From NCBI GenBank assembly GCA_020466095.1, contig CM035809.1, forward strand, positions 18,888,430 through 18,952,429: a DNA stretch of 64,000 bases, in the 5' to 3' direction. The notes beneath the pieces were generated by a model. That model did no database searches. It was given only the letters and a program-made list of their open reading frames with translations, and was not told the DNA's origin. Positions 46,081 through 56,053 of this stretch are shown piece after piece. Both the position numbers and the translations under genes were made by a program. The first letter of the stretch is position 1. Each line of letters opens with the position of its first letter. Source of the DNA: Chlorops oryzae (lineage: Eukaryota; Arthropoda; Insecta; Diptera; Chloropidae).

Positions 46081-48390
46081 TTATTTTTGAGAAAATAATA
46101 AAAACGTGGCCAAGCAACTGACGGAACCATTTGACAAAGCGTTTGGGAAAACGGGAACGGTGATATATCGTCTAAGCAAAACGTCAGACTGGGGGTTCTC
46201 ACAATCACGGGAATAGGAAACATTACTGCCAAACTAGAGACAGTTTCGATCATCCAAGATTGGTTAATTGAATCTTTCTGATTAGCAGTTCTAGCTCTTC
46301 GGAAAGTAGTTCACATCCGAGAGAGGAGAAGACGACGAATTAATGACGACGCTTCGAGTCGCACCATGCGGCCACGCATTAATAAAAAGATGAAGAATAA
46401 ATCGCAAAGGAAAATGCGCATCATTGTGGAGGGGACAGCATTAGCTGTCAATTCCATTAAAATGAATTTGCTGGTGTAACGAATTTACGTCAAATAAGCT
46501 TTAGGAGTTTAGTTCAATTTGTTGTAGGATGTTCGTGCTCTTCGAAACTGGCGCATTCATGTAAATTTGGATCGTTCAAGGATTTTTTAAATTATCTTTA
46601 TTTTTTTTGAAAAATTTAGAGGCCTCTACAGGACTACACAGGAATGATTTTTGTTGAGGAATCTGTGTGCGCTTATTTGATATATTTTCATAGATGGTTT
46701 TACTACATGCCTAGGAGTCTTTTTAGACACTGATTTATTTATAGTGTTAAATATTTAACATAAAAACTGTTTTCTTGATCACATTATTTTTTTTTTTTTT
46801 AAGAATACATAATTAGGGTATATTAACGATAAGAGTACTTTTTATGGCGTGTCATTACATTGCTATTGTCATAGACGGAAAGTATGTATATTGAAAGAGA
46901 AGGAAGCGGAAGCTTTTGGTTTTTAGTGGCCCATTTTTAGCCGATTTAATATTCCGTGGAATTTTTTAAGATTTTTAAAGAAATTCTCTCGTTCAAGCAC
47001 ACTGGGAAGGGAATTTAAAGGGCAAGAACTTGAATATTTTTAGCAAAGTCCAATTTTTCATTCTGCGGAATGCTGCTAGAGCTTTTCCACGTAATAATTC
47101 AATATTGCTGAATTATTACATTCATTTATAGTGTAAAGCGGAAAAGCGCACATACCTGCATCGCACCTCACGCACCAAGCAATTAAATAAACGCTTGGCC
47201 GAGAGGGCAACTGACGGAAACCAAACAAACGCGTCTGGGAAAACCGGGGGAAAAAAACGGTGATTTAAATAATCGTTTCTAAAGGGCAAAACGTGCTTAG
47301 GGAAACTTTGGGGAAGGGGTTTTTTCCTCAAACAATTTCCCCAAAATCCGGGAAATTCCGGAAATTCCGTCCTTCGGAAACTTTCGTTCCAAGGGTGGGA
47401 CCTCAAAGGGAAGGGTTTCCGAAAGGTCGGGGTCGGGACAATTTCATCCAAACTCGGGATTCGGGTAGCTCTGAATCCAGTTCTGATTCAAGCAGTTCTA
47501 GCTCTTCGGAAAGTAGTTCATCATCCGACGATGATGAGGACGAAGACGACGAGGAAGATGACGACGCTGCGGAGTCGGGCACCGATGCTGGCGCACGCAA
47601 TTTTAATAAAAAGATGAAGAATAAATCGCAAAAGGAAAATGCGCCATCATCTTCGTCGGATGGGGGGGAACAGCATTAGCTGTCAATTCCAATTAAAATG
47701 AATTGACTTAGGTGTAACGTAATTTTATTACGTCAATATAAGCTTTAGTAGTTTAGTTCAATTTGGTTTGTAGGTATTTCGTAGCTCTTCGAGGCATTGG
47801 CATTCATGTAAGCTTTTAGGATCGTTCAAGGACATTTTTTATATTTTTTATTTTTATTTTTTTTTTGAATAAATTTAGAGGGCCTCTACAGGACTACACA
47901 GGAATAAGGATTTTTTAGTTTGAGGAATCTGTGTTGCCTCTTTATTTGATATATTTTCATAGATGGTTTTACATACATGCCTCAGGAGGTCCTTTCTTTA
48001 GACACTGATTTATTTATAGTGTTAAATATTTAACATAAAAACTGTTTTATCATTGTATCACATGTACATTTTTTTTTTTTTTAAGAAATACATAATTTAA
48101 GGGTATATTAACATATAAATGAGTACTTTTATGGCGTGTCATTACATTGCTATTGTCATAGACGGAAAGTATGTATATTGAAAGATGAAGGAAGGCGGAA
48201 GCTTTTGGTTTTTAGTGGCCCATTTACTATCAGCCTGATTCTTAATATTCCCGTGGAATTTTTTAAAGATTTTTTAAAGAAATTCTCTCGTTCTAAGCAC
48301 ACTGGGAAGGGAATTTAAAGGGAGCAAGAACTTCGAATATTTTTAAGCAAAGGTCAGCACATTATTTTCTCAATTGCTGCTTGGAAGACT
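46080..48390 (+). repeat. Direct duplication with heavy indels
   Basis: Copy A (about 46100-47100) and copy B (about 47180-48390) share GCAGTTCTAGCTCTTCGG, CAGCATTAGCTGTCAATTCC, GGCCTCTACAGGACTACAC and ATGGCGTGTCATTACATTGC in the same order. Copy A has lost many single bases and short runs. Copy B has odd homopolymer expansions (47250-47450). The pattern looks like unpolished sequence or two haplotypes. Confidence 0.85.
47442..47679 (+). CDS. C-terminal Ser/Asp/Glu-rich tail of an unidentified protein
   Basis: The frame ending at 47679 encodes a Ser run, then an acidic run (DDDEDEDDEEDDD), then ARNFNKKMKNKSQKENAP and GGEQH before the stop. Such acidic Ser-rich tails are common in nuclear proteins, but nothing identifies the family. 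Upstream sequence (47130-47440) shows pieces of frame, such as RTYLHRTSRTKQLNKRLAER, broken by homopolymer-type frame changes. Copy A of the duplication (46270-46470) holds the same tail with the frame destroyed. The start is unknown. Confidence 0.45.
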
Positions 48391-48400
48391 TCCATTTTTC
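48232..48400 (+). repeat. Dispersed CCGATYCTRAATATTC family, copy at 48.2 kb
   Basis: Has CAGCCTGATTCTTAATATTC, CTAAGCACACTGGGAAGG and TTCGAATATTTTTAAGCAAA. Its degraded twin is at about 46940-47090. Confidence 0.65.
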
Positions 48401-48783
48401 GCGGAGACAAATTTCTAGAGAAAAATTTCATATACATAGTATAGGGCTATATATATTTATCGTATTGGAGTAGAAAAGTTTAGTTGCTCCTCAGCTTTCT
48501 CTAATTTTCTCTTTTAAGCGACTATTTGAAATACTCATGGTTCTGACATCGCCAGCAAATCCTTGCGAGAATTTCACAAAACACGTAAGATTTCGTTTCA
48601 AAAATAAATCTTTTGGAATATATTTAAAATATTTTGTTTCCCTTTTCTCATTCGCATACTAATCTCGCTGTAATTTCAGGAGTTCCCTGTTCTCCTCGCT
48701 CCCGCTGATAATATCAAATATCTTTAATAATTTATTGCATTTATAAAGCGATTTATGATACAACTAACCTCTTCTCAAATAAC

Positions 48784-49323
48784 TCATTCATCGTCCTCTT
48801 CAACGTCTACTCGTGGATTTCTGAAGGTATGAAGATCCAAAATAACATCCTGTTGGTCGATAGCAGATTCTGTATTGTCGTTTTGCTTCCAATTTGAAAA
48901 CGTTGAAGAATTCAAAAATTCGAGGCCAGAAGTTGTTGTCGTTAGGGACTGTCGATTTGAAGTTTTAGTTGATGAGCTGCTGGGATTCCCAGAGAAAACA
49001 GCGCTGGACTTCAACTGAAGCTCTTCCACCTGTAATTCGCGTTTATTAAATACGTAGAAAAATATCATTATAGGTCGTATCATGGAAATATATAACGGCA
49101 AATTCGTTAGTGCTGACTTACACACTGCTAAGTTAACCCCGAAGCGAAAATTAATCGTATGTGTAAATCGGCACTTAAGTAGTTTACTCGGCAACTTACC
49201 TTCAACGCATTTATTGATTCGTTAACCTTCTTCAAGAGATCCCTCCAGTTCCTTTTGAACGATTAGAAGCTGTGCTTGCTCCTTTTGAATATTTTCATTT
49301 TTCTGTTTTAATTCTTTCTTCAT
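48784..49323 (-). CDS. Small coiled-coil protein, two exons, one-base frame break
   Basis: Exon 1 (49323-49200) starts at ATG with an in-frame stop 12 bp upstream. It encodes a heptad-like Lys/Glu/Gln/Leu stretch (KKELKQKNENIQKEQAQLL). Exon 2 (49029-48784) begins VEELQLKSS, has a Ser/Thr-rich middle and ends RVDVEEDDE. Exon 1 is 124 nt, one more than a multiple of three. An extra G in a GGG run near 49243 shifts the frame and would cause an early stop. Without it the product would be about 122 residues. It is probably a real gene with a sequencing error, or a recent pseudogene. The family is not recognised. A MITE-like element lies directly upstream. Confidence 0.6.
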
Positions 49324-49334
49324 TGTTCGAGTTT

Positions 49335-49755
49335 ATAGCGGTTTAAGCGCCACATAAACATTCGCTCTGACTGAATTAGTCAGGTCCACATAAGCATTCA
49401 CTCTGACTGAATCAGTCAGCTAATTGAGTTAGTGAAAACAGCGTGTGTGCGATACACCAACACGATTATCGATTGATGCATCAGTCAACTAAAATATCAA
49501 AATACAAAGTTTGATGTTTTGCCATGACGTTTCAGTCAAACTCACATTTGACGTATCGTGTGTAGCAAAATCTTTGGAACTCATCGGCGGACACTAAAGG
49601 ATGTGCACAGACAAACGCGAAAACGAAGAAGCAAAAGAAAAAGCACAGAAGGAATGCATGACTGAGCTGAAATGATGTTAAATGAATGGACATGAATAGA
49701 TGAACTAGTACACTGGTGACTGATCAGTCAGATTTATGCTTATGTGTCCGCTATA
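49335..49755. mobile_element. 420-bp TIR element just upstream of the coiled-coil gene
   Basis: The left end TATAGCGGTTTAAGCGCCACATAA (only in part) and the right end TTATGTGTCCGCTATA are inverted. An inner CTGACTGAATTAGTCAG palindrome recurs nearby. It starts 12 bp beyond the gene's ATG, so the gene's 5' leader must lie within or beyond the element. Confidence 0.6.
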
Positions 49756-51210
49756 GGTAGAGCTGTACAATTATGTTGATATCGATTTCATACTGTCGAT
49801 GTACACTGACTGTGTCGGCGGTCAGACGTGGAAGCAATGTTTTGACAATATTGTGCGTTTAGTCGGGTTCATGGTTGAACATATTCGTTTTTTGTTTGTG
49901 CGTAACAGAATGTGTACATTTTTCGAAGTGATGTAGTCTATGATGACGTAAATGTACAATAGAACGTTTTGTCATCTAGCAAAATAGGTCGAAAATCGGT
50001 AAATTCTTACCTATTTTAGGATAAATTATTTTGTTGACCTAAAATGGGCACAATTTTGTCCGTACGACGTTGATTCGTCGAAAAGGGGGAACAGCATGGA
50101 ATTGGATTGGCGGTAATAATAGGGCATAAAAAGGCATTTCCTCTTTAAAGTTTGGGCATTGAGAAAGCAATTTGACCAAAAAATACGATGCAAAATGGTC
50201 GACAGGTCGAGGAAATAACGATATCTATATATATATAGATATAAATATTTTTTACTCTTCCATGAGTATTATTTCAATTCAACAATCAAAAATATTTTGC
50301 GATTTATATGACATGAATTCATATGCCAGTTTAGATATATGGTAAGTGTTCTTTGTACTTCTTATTTTTTAGCTCAAGGCCAAAAATCTCTTTTAATGAG
50401 AACAAGAAAAAATTACAATTTTTTTTACAAAGATCTATGGATATTCTAAAGATTAGAGAATGACTTGAAAGATGTTTTTTCCATATAGAGCTTATGGGAG
50501 ATATTTCTTCGCGAAATGAAGAGGAATGCTAAACGACGTTTAGGTTAAAGTATTGCCTAGACCAGATAATTTTTTAAAACTTAATTTCGCCGTAAAAGTC
50601 GAGCGATATTAGATGTGGAAATTAAGAAAAAAAAATGGTCCAAATGTCTTAAAAATTTACCCAATTTAGGAAATCCAGAGCATTGCCATAAAAGGTCAAA
50701 TTTCGGTCATTTCGGCCTCGAAAAACATCAGGTCATTTTTAAACAGATATTTTTTTTATCTTCTTGTAAGTTTAATTCATTTGATGCGATTTCTTATACG
50801 CCATTGACCCTGCACTTAACGAAACGATTATGTTCCCCATTGCAAGTATGACGTATGTAAAATCCTCCGTGCGCACTGGGCTTAACTGCCGCCAATTCGT
50901 TTTTTTCTTGTTTTTTGTTGCGAATTTCGTTGGAAAAACCATTACCCTTCGAAACAGTGGAAACTCAAATATGGGAACAGATGAGAATGCAACAACTGAA
51001 GCTCGAGAATAAAGTAGATATTTTGATGTTTTATTTAGATTTTAAAAAATTTTTAAATTTAAACAAAAAACATATAATGGGAGCAAAAAATAAATGTGTG
51101 GGGTTTCGTAGATGAGTCTATATATGAATTTTCTATAGCCGAACGAGTTTTATAGAGATCCATGTGGTCATTTTAATGAATTAACTTCGGGTCAGGCCCT
51201 GGGTTCAATA
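49756..51210. other. Gene-free sequence
   Basis: AT-rich with no supported gene. A (TA)n stretch is near 50224-50245. The short frames at 50615-51115 have no splice context or protein-like composition. Confidence 0.5.
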
Positions 51211-51232
51211 GACGAGAGGAGAGAGAGATGAG

Positions 51233-51281
<49 letters not shown>

Positions 51282-51288
51282 CAGAGAG
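51211..51288. repeat. (GA)n microsatellite
   Basis: An imperfect GA dinucleotide tract of about 78 bp, lying 335 bp upstream of the BTB gene's first ATG. Confidence 0.9.
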
Positions 51289-51622
51289 TGTTGCACGCAC
51301 GACTTTCGGGCTATTGCACACAGGCCCTTAGAACACCGTCGCACTCACCCATTTAGTTTTTTTTTTTTTTTAATTGTTGCACTAATTCGAGTGTTTACTG
51401 TAATGAGGAGTTCGTTTGAAGAACGAAGCGCTTGAAAAAAATAGAAAACAGTTATTCCCCGAAATTCGCGCATAATTCGTATTCCAATTAAACGGATCAT
51501 TCAGTTTGAGTTTGCAGATCGCGCTGGGAGCATTATTCCTTGCGATTATTTTGTTTTGGGATTTTTTAATTTGAAAATCTTGTTCATATTTCACATAAAC
51601 TTATTTTATAAACATTTTAAAA

Positions 51623-52539
51623 ATGTCTGCTGAAAATGAACCTCAGAAGCCAACTAAAAATTGGAAAGAATATAAGTAAGTATAAAAAGAAAATCATTTA
51701 GGAAACGCATAAATAATTATCTTTTCAAGCCAATGTGAGCTGTCCGTTTTACATGCTAAAAAACTACGACAAAGCCGACTGTAGCTTTGTTATCAATGAT
51801 CCAAATCAGAATGAGGGATCAAAGAGAGAACTTCACAGCTTCAAGTGGATGCTGTGCGACATTTCACCGGTACTTAAAAGAATATTAACAGATGAAAAAA
51901 ATCGAGCTAAAAACTTCAAATCGATTCCAATATCCGATAAGAATTTTGGAGGTTTGCTCTCCTTTGCCCACACCAAACGCTTTCTTGTTTGGAGTTTCGG
52001 TGATTTGCTGGATTTATATGAAAGCTCCAAACAGTATAAATCCGAAATATTGATGGGGGCAATAACAAATGAACTCAAAAGAAGAGATCCCATCGGAAAT
52101 TGGATTAGATTCGGCGCAATGGCTTGGCGGGACCTTAGGTGTGATCACAGATTGTTTGACGTTTTTATTTCCGTAAGTATTTTGCAAATGAAATTAGAGA
52201 AACTGCAAAAGTAATTTCTCTTGATTTCTATGCGTTTATAGCGAGCTTCTCTTATAATTATTATTTTTCTAAACAGAAGAAGAATAGTACGAAGGAATGG
52301 GAAAAACAGTTGAAAATGAATTGACATCGAACGTTGAAACTGTTTTGAACCTCGATTGCGACCTTTTCCGCCAGTTTTTAGAATTTGCGAATTCTTATGG
52401 TTTGAATCCGACGATTTGCTTTAAAACCGCAGAGGCATATTTATTAAAATATTTTTTCAAAGGAAAAGCTCCTGAAAAAATAGAAGAAGAAAATAACCTG
52501 ATTATTGATACTGTTTCACTCCAACTTCCTAAAAATTAG
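51623..52539 (+). CDS. BTB/POZ-domain protein, three exons, frame uncertain
   Basis: Exon 1 (51623-51674) starts MSAENEPQKPTKNWKEY. Exon 2 (about 51730-52172) encodes a BTB domain: DKADCSFVIN, then HSFKWMLCDISPVLKRIL, PISDKNFGGLLSF and LLDLYESSKQY, followed by a BACK-like start (RDPIGNWIRFG). Exon 3 (52277-52539) continues with RQFLEFANSYGLNP and a C-terminal LPKN. BTB domains mediate dimerisation and often recruit Cullin-3 ubiquitin ligases. Two joints do not fit: the exon 1/2 phases differ by one base, and exon 3's splice frame hits a stop near 52322 while the conserved-looking frame is shifted. That suggests base errors or a decaying gene. Not a recognised orthologue. Confidence 0.65.
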
Positions 52540-52969
52540 CTTCGAAAAAATGTCCATCGAGGATTTCAACAATGGACCAGCTAAATCCGCTCTGCTTGGT
52601 AACGCATCAAAAGAATATTTTCGTAGTTTGCTCCGAAAGTGATTTTCCAACGTAAACCAAAGAGCAGTATATTTGCTTGATTAATTTTTTCTTCTAAATT
52701 TTAAGAATAAGAGAAAAGTGTATTTTTAATTTTCATTATTACTGAAAAGTCTTTTTGTTTGAAATTAAAGTTTAAAGCTTTTCTTATTTAAAGAAATCTT
52801 AATTGGTAAATATTTGTTGTGGAATAAATTAATCATGAAACTAGGTGATTGCTCTCAAATATGGATATCTACTAGTGGGGCTCCGCTGGGAGTCGAGGAT
52901 AGCAGAAGAAGAATAATGTGAATATTCAGACAGATTCATCGTGGCTATAGAGAAATTCCGCCAATTCGC

Positions 52970-53590
52970 CTATTGGATACTCTTTGGGGATAAATATATC
53001 GTCCCGCCAGCAGAAAGTTTCGACCCAAGATATTTAAATTTTTCGGTCCTTGGTTGGTCCGTGTTATTTATTTTGATGGTTCCTGCTTCACAAGCGTCTG
53101 TTGTCATGTATTCCGTTTTCCCGACATTCAAACGTAGTCCAAACATAGACAATCTATCATGCCAGTCTTTTACTTGTTGCTGTAAGTTGTTTTTATTGGC
53201 AGAGGCAAGAAGAATATCGTCTGCATAAAGAAGCGTCCAGGGAGGTGTTCTTTGTAGATCGTCGGTAATCGCATCCATAACTAAAATAAACAGAAGGGGA
53301 GAGAGGGCTGATCCTTGGTGAACGCCTACAGATATCGAAAATTCAGATGAAATTCCGGCGGCAGAATGGACTCGGCTTTTAGGATTTGCATAAAGAACTT
53401 TTACCCACGTATTAAGCTTTTCCGGCAATAAATGTTTTCTCAAAGCATACCAGATGAGATCATGAGGAACGCGATCAAATGCCTTTTCTAAATCAAGGAA
53501 GGCCATATGAAGTGGTACTTGTTTATCGCGGTGTTTTTCCATTAAAAGCCGAGCGGCCTGAATTGCGTCGTGGTGCCACAGTTTTTTACC
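52970..53590 (-). pseudogene. LINE reverse-transcriptase fragment
   Basis: The frame 53542-52970 carries FLDLEKAFDRVPHDLIWYAL, GVHQGSALSPLLFILVMDAI and the catalytic LLYADDILLAS, followed by the thumb-like LNVGKTEYM. These are the palm-domain motifs of non-LTR retrotransposon reverse transcriptase. It is truncated at both ends; a further out-of-frame piece continues to about 53590. Dead fragment. Confidence 0.9.
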
Positions 53591-54839
53591 GAACCCAGCT
53601 TGGTTTATCTTTTAACTGACTTTTCACGAATTCGTTTAGCCTTTGAAACACACGTACGCAGAAACGCAGCACACCCTCGGTACAGAATATTCATAAAAAA
53701 AAAACACCTGGTCACTCTAATTTAAGACGAATTTTTGTAAACGAAAACAGAGAGCAGAGAATTGAAAGAGCCAAAGGGAAAAGCTACAAAAGCACAAAAG
53801 ACAAAAACAAGTAAGGGTGTTATAGTCAGGCCCGACACAGACACACATGTAAAAATAATTTTTAAAAGACGCCCCAAAAAAACAGGACAATTAAGAAAGA
53901 ATATTCAAGAGATTTTTAAGACCATAACGGACCCCATATACCGACTATTGTTCATCATCTTTATCAAAATTGGCCCTTTGCAACGCTCAATTTTCCGAAT
54001 TTTTTTGAATTCTAATCGGAGGCTTAAATATACGCTCAAATACTAAACTTCATTCAAATATTTCGAAAAAGTCCGATTTTGGGGAAGTTTTTGTGACAGA
54101 CCCTAGTACTTGAGGTACCCTTAATAATAGGCCAAAAAAGAAAATTTTTGGAGAGGATGTTTATGGCTACAAAGGAAGCAAACCTGCCAAATTTCGTTCA
54201 AGTCCCATTTGAAATTTCGGGTGTGGGAGGCAATTTTCGAAAAACGCACTTCGGCCACGCCCACTTTTCAATTTTTGAAATTGAATAACTTGACTTCAAA
54301 TATGTTCAACTATCAAATTTCATCAAAATATCTTGAAAAACTTCGATTTAAGAGCAGTTTTTGTGATTTTCGTAACAGACCCTAGTACTGGACGTACCCC
54401 TAAAAATGATCCGATGGGGTCCATTCTCAAACTTGTTCTTACTCATGTCCCCGTGAGCACGCATACCAAATCAAGATAATCAAAATCATCAAGATACCCA
54501 GTAGTCAGCGGAGCCACCACAACACTAGCGATTTCACTAGTCACTGGGTGTCGGGGATCGGTCCCTTTCCTATCCAAGACGCTGGCGAATTTAACATTAC
54601 GATCTCATTGCCGGGGACAGGTCATCCTTTTATGCGCCACCTTTAACCAGTCATTTCGCTAGCGAAAAGGGGCAGGAAAATGGCCTAGCACCAGCGACTG
54701 AGAAAAAAGAAAAATTTCATTTTTTGTTTTGACTTTTTTTAAATTTATTTATATTATTATTAATTATTATATTTTTTTGTTTATCTATTTTTTATTTTAA
54801 ATCTTTTTTATCTTACTTCTCTTAAAAATTTCTCGCCTC

Positions 54840-54910
54840 CACCGAGCCTCGAACCGCTGACCACCAGATCGCTGGGCGAACGCCTTAACCATTACGCTAA
54901 ACGAACGAAT
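54840..54910 (-). repeat. tRNA-derived SINE-like segment 1
   Basis: On the minus strand an A-box-like TAGCGTAATGGTTAAGGCG is followed by a B-box-like GGTTCGAGGC, then GGCGAGAAATTTTT. Acceptor and anticodon stems do not close, so I do not call a tRNA gene. Confidence 0.5.
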
Positions 54911-55119
54911 TTAATTTCTTGGTCAAAATGCTTACTTGAGTTTAACGTTGCTCAGATTTTGGGAAACGTATTTAACGAATTTTTTCACTCCAAAAGTTGT
55001 TTATTTGAAAATGAACCATTAAAAAAAAAAATAATAAAACCTTAAAAATTTAGGGGGTCTTCCAAAATAACTGAACTATGAACAAAAAAAAAATATAATT
55101 TATAAAATAAGTAAAAAAT

Positions 55120-55205
55120 TTAGGAAAAATTCTCGCCGCCCGCAGGGATTAAACCCCGAACCTCCCGGCTATCGATTCATAGTTTGAACCACTGCGCTAT
55201 CGAAC
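55120..55205 (-). repeat. tRNA-derived SINE-like segment 2
   Basis: On the minus strand the A-box-like TAGCGCAGTGG is followed by GGTTCGGGGTTTAATCCC, a good B box, then GGCGAGAATTTTT. It shares the GGCGAGAA tail with segment 1 and has the same orientation, so the two probably belong to one SINE family. Confidence 0.55.
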
Positions 55206-55434
55206 GCTTGACTGGCAAATGATCAGAATGCGAGGTAAAAGCAGACAACAGCAAAAACAATCATACGCAGCGAATAGGGAAATGTGAGCTGAGGCCTATC
55301 TACTCTTTCAGGTTCATGTGGTAGGTGAAATGGCTAGTCATCAAGGACTGGCACTTTGGCATGTCACAAATATCGGGGGCGACCTACTGACTACTGGGGT
55401 AGCTCAACTCCTTCGATAAGATAACTGTATACAG

Positions 55435-55456
55435 ACAGACGGACAGACAGACAGAC

Positions 55457-55503
<47 letters not shown>

Positions 55504-55505
55504 GG
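55435..55505. repeat. (CAGA)n microsatellite
   Basis: A tetranucleotide GACA/CAGA tract of about 70 bp with one interruption (CGATAG). Confidence 0.95.
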
Positions 55506-56053
55506 ATGGACATGTCTAAATCGAATCTCCTGGTGTCGCTGATCATTTCTATATATATTTTCTTCGGTCTATCTCGACTGGTTCTGGGTGTTACGCACAA
55601 CCACACAAACGCAATATACCCTCGACACAGAGTGTGTCGGGTATAAAAAGCACCTCTCAGAGAGGCCAAGAGCGAGCGAGAGAACTCATTGCAAAAAGGA
55701 CATTATTCTCTCTTTGAAAGTAAAAGCCGCACCAGCAAAAATCCAAAGCAATTGAACTCAAAAAAAATGAGGACGAGGACATGCGAATATTGAAAAATCG
55801 ATAATATTGTTTTTGTTGTTCTCCGCTCTGCGTCAAAAAGGACATTTTCCTTGCGTCTGTTCAGTTAATAGCCGTCTATCAATTGCACATGCAGTTCTTT
55901 GTTTTTAAGTCGCTTAAAAATATTCAAAAAAAAAAAAAAAAAAAACAAATAAATAAATAAAAACCTTTTAAACGATCAAAAAATAATAAGTTTGAAAAAA
56001 TGTTATTCAATAAATTTTAGAGAAAAAGAATCGAATTTTCGAATTCATAGAAA

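Larger units (their letters stand above)
54496..55400. mobile_element. Possible TIR element carrying two tRNA-like segments
   Basis: ACCCAGTAGTCAG at the left and CTGACTACTGGGGT at the right are inverted. Between them lie two tRNA-like segments (54840-54910 and 55120-55205). The inverted ends are short, so this could be chance or a composite. Confidence 0.35.

Noticed and set aside
53762..54046. 94-codon Lys/Thr-rich frame
   Set aside because: Low-complexity composition, no splice context, and it sits among repeat fragments; not supportable as a gene.
54840..55205. Functional tRNA genes
   Set aside because: Box A/B words are present, but the acceptor and anticodon stems do not pair.
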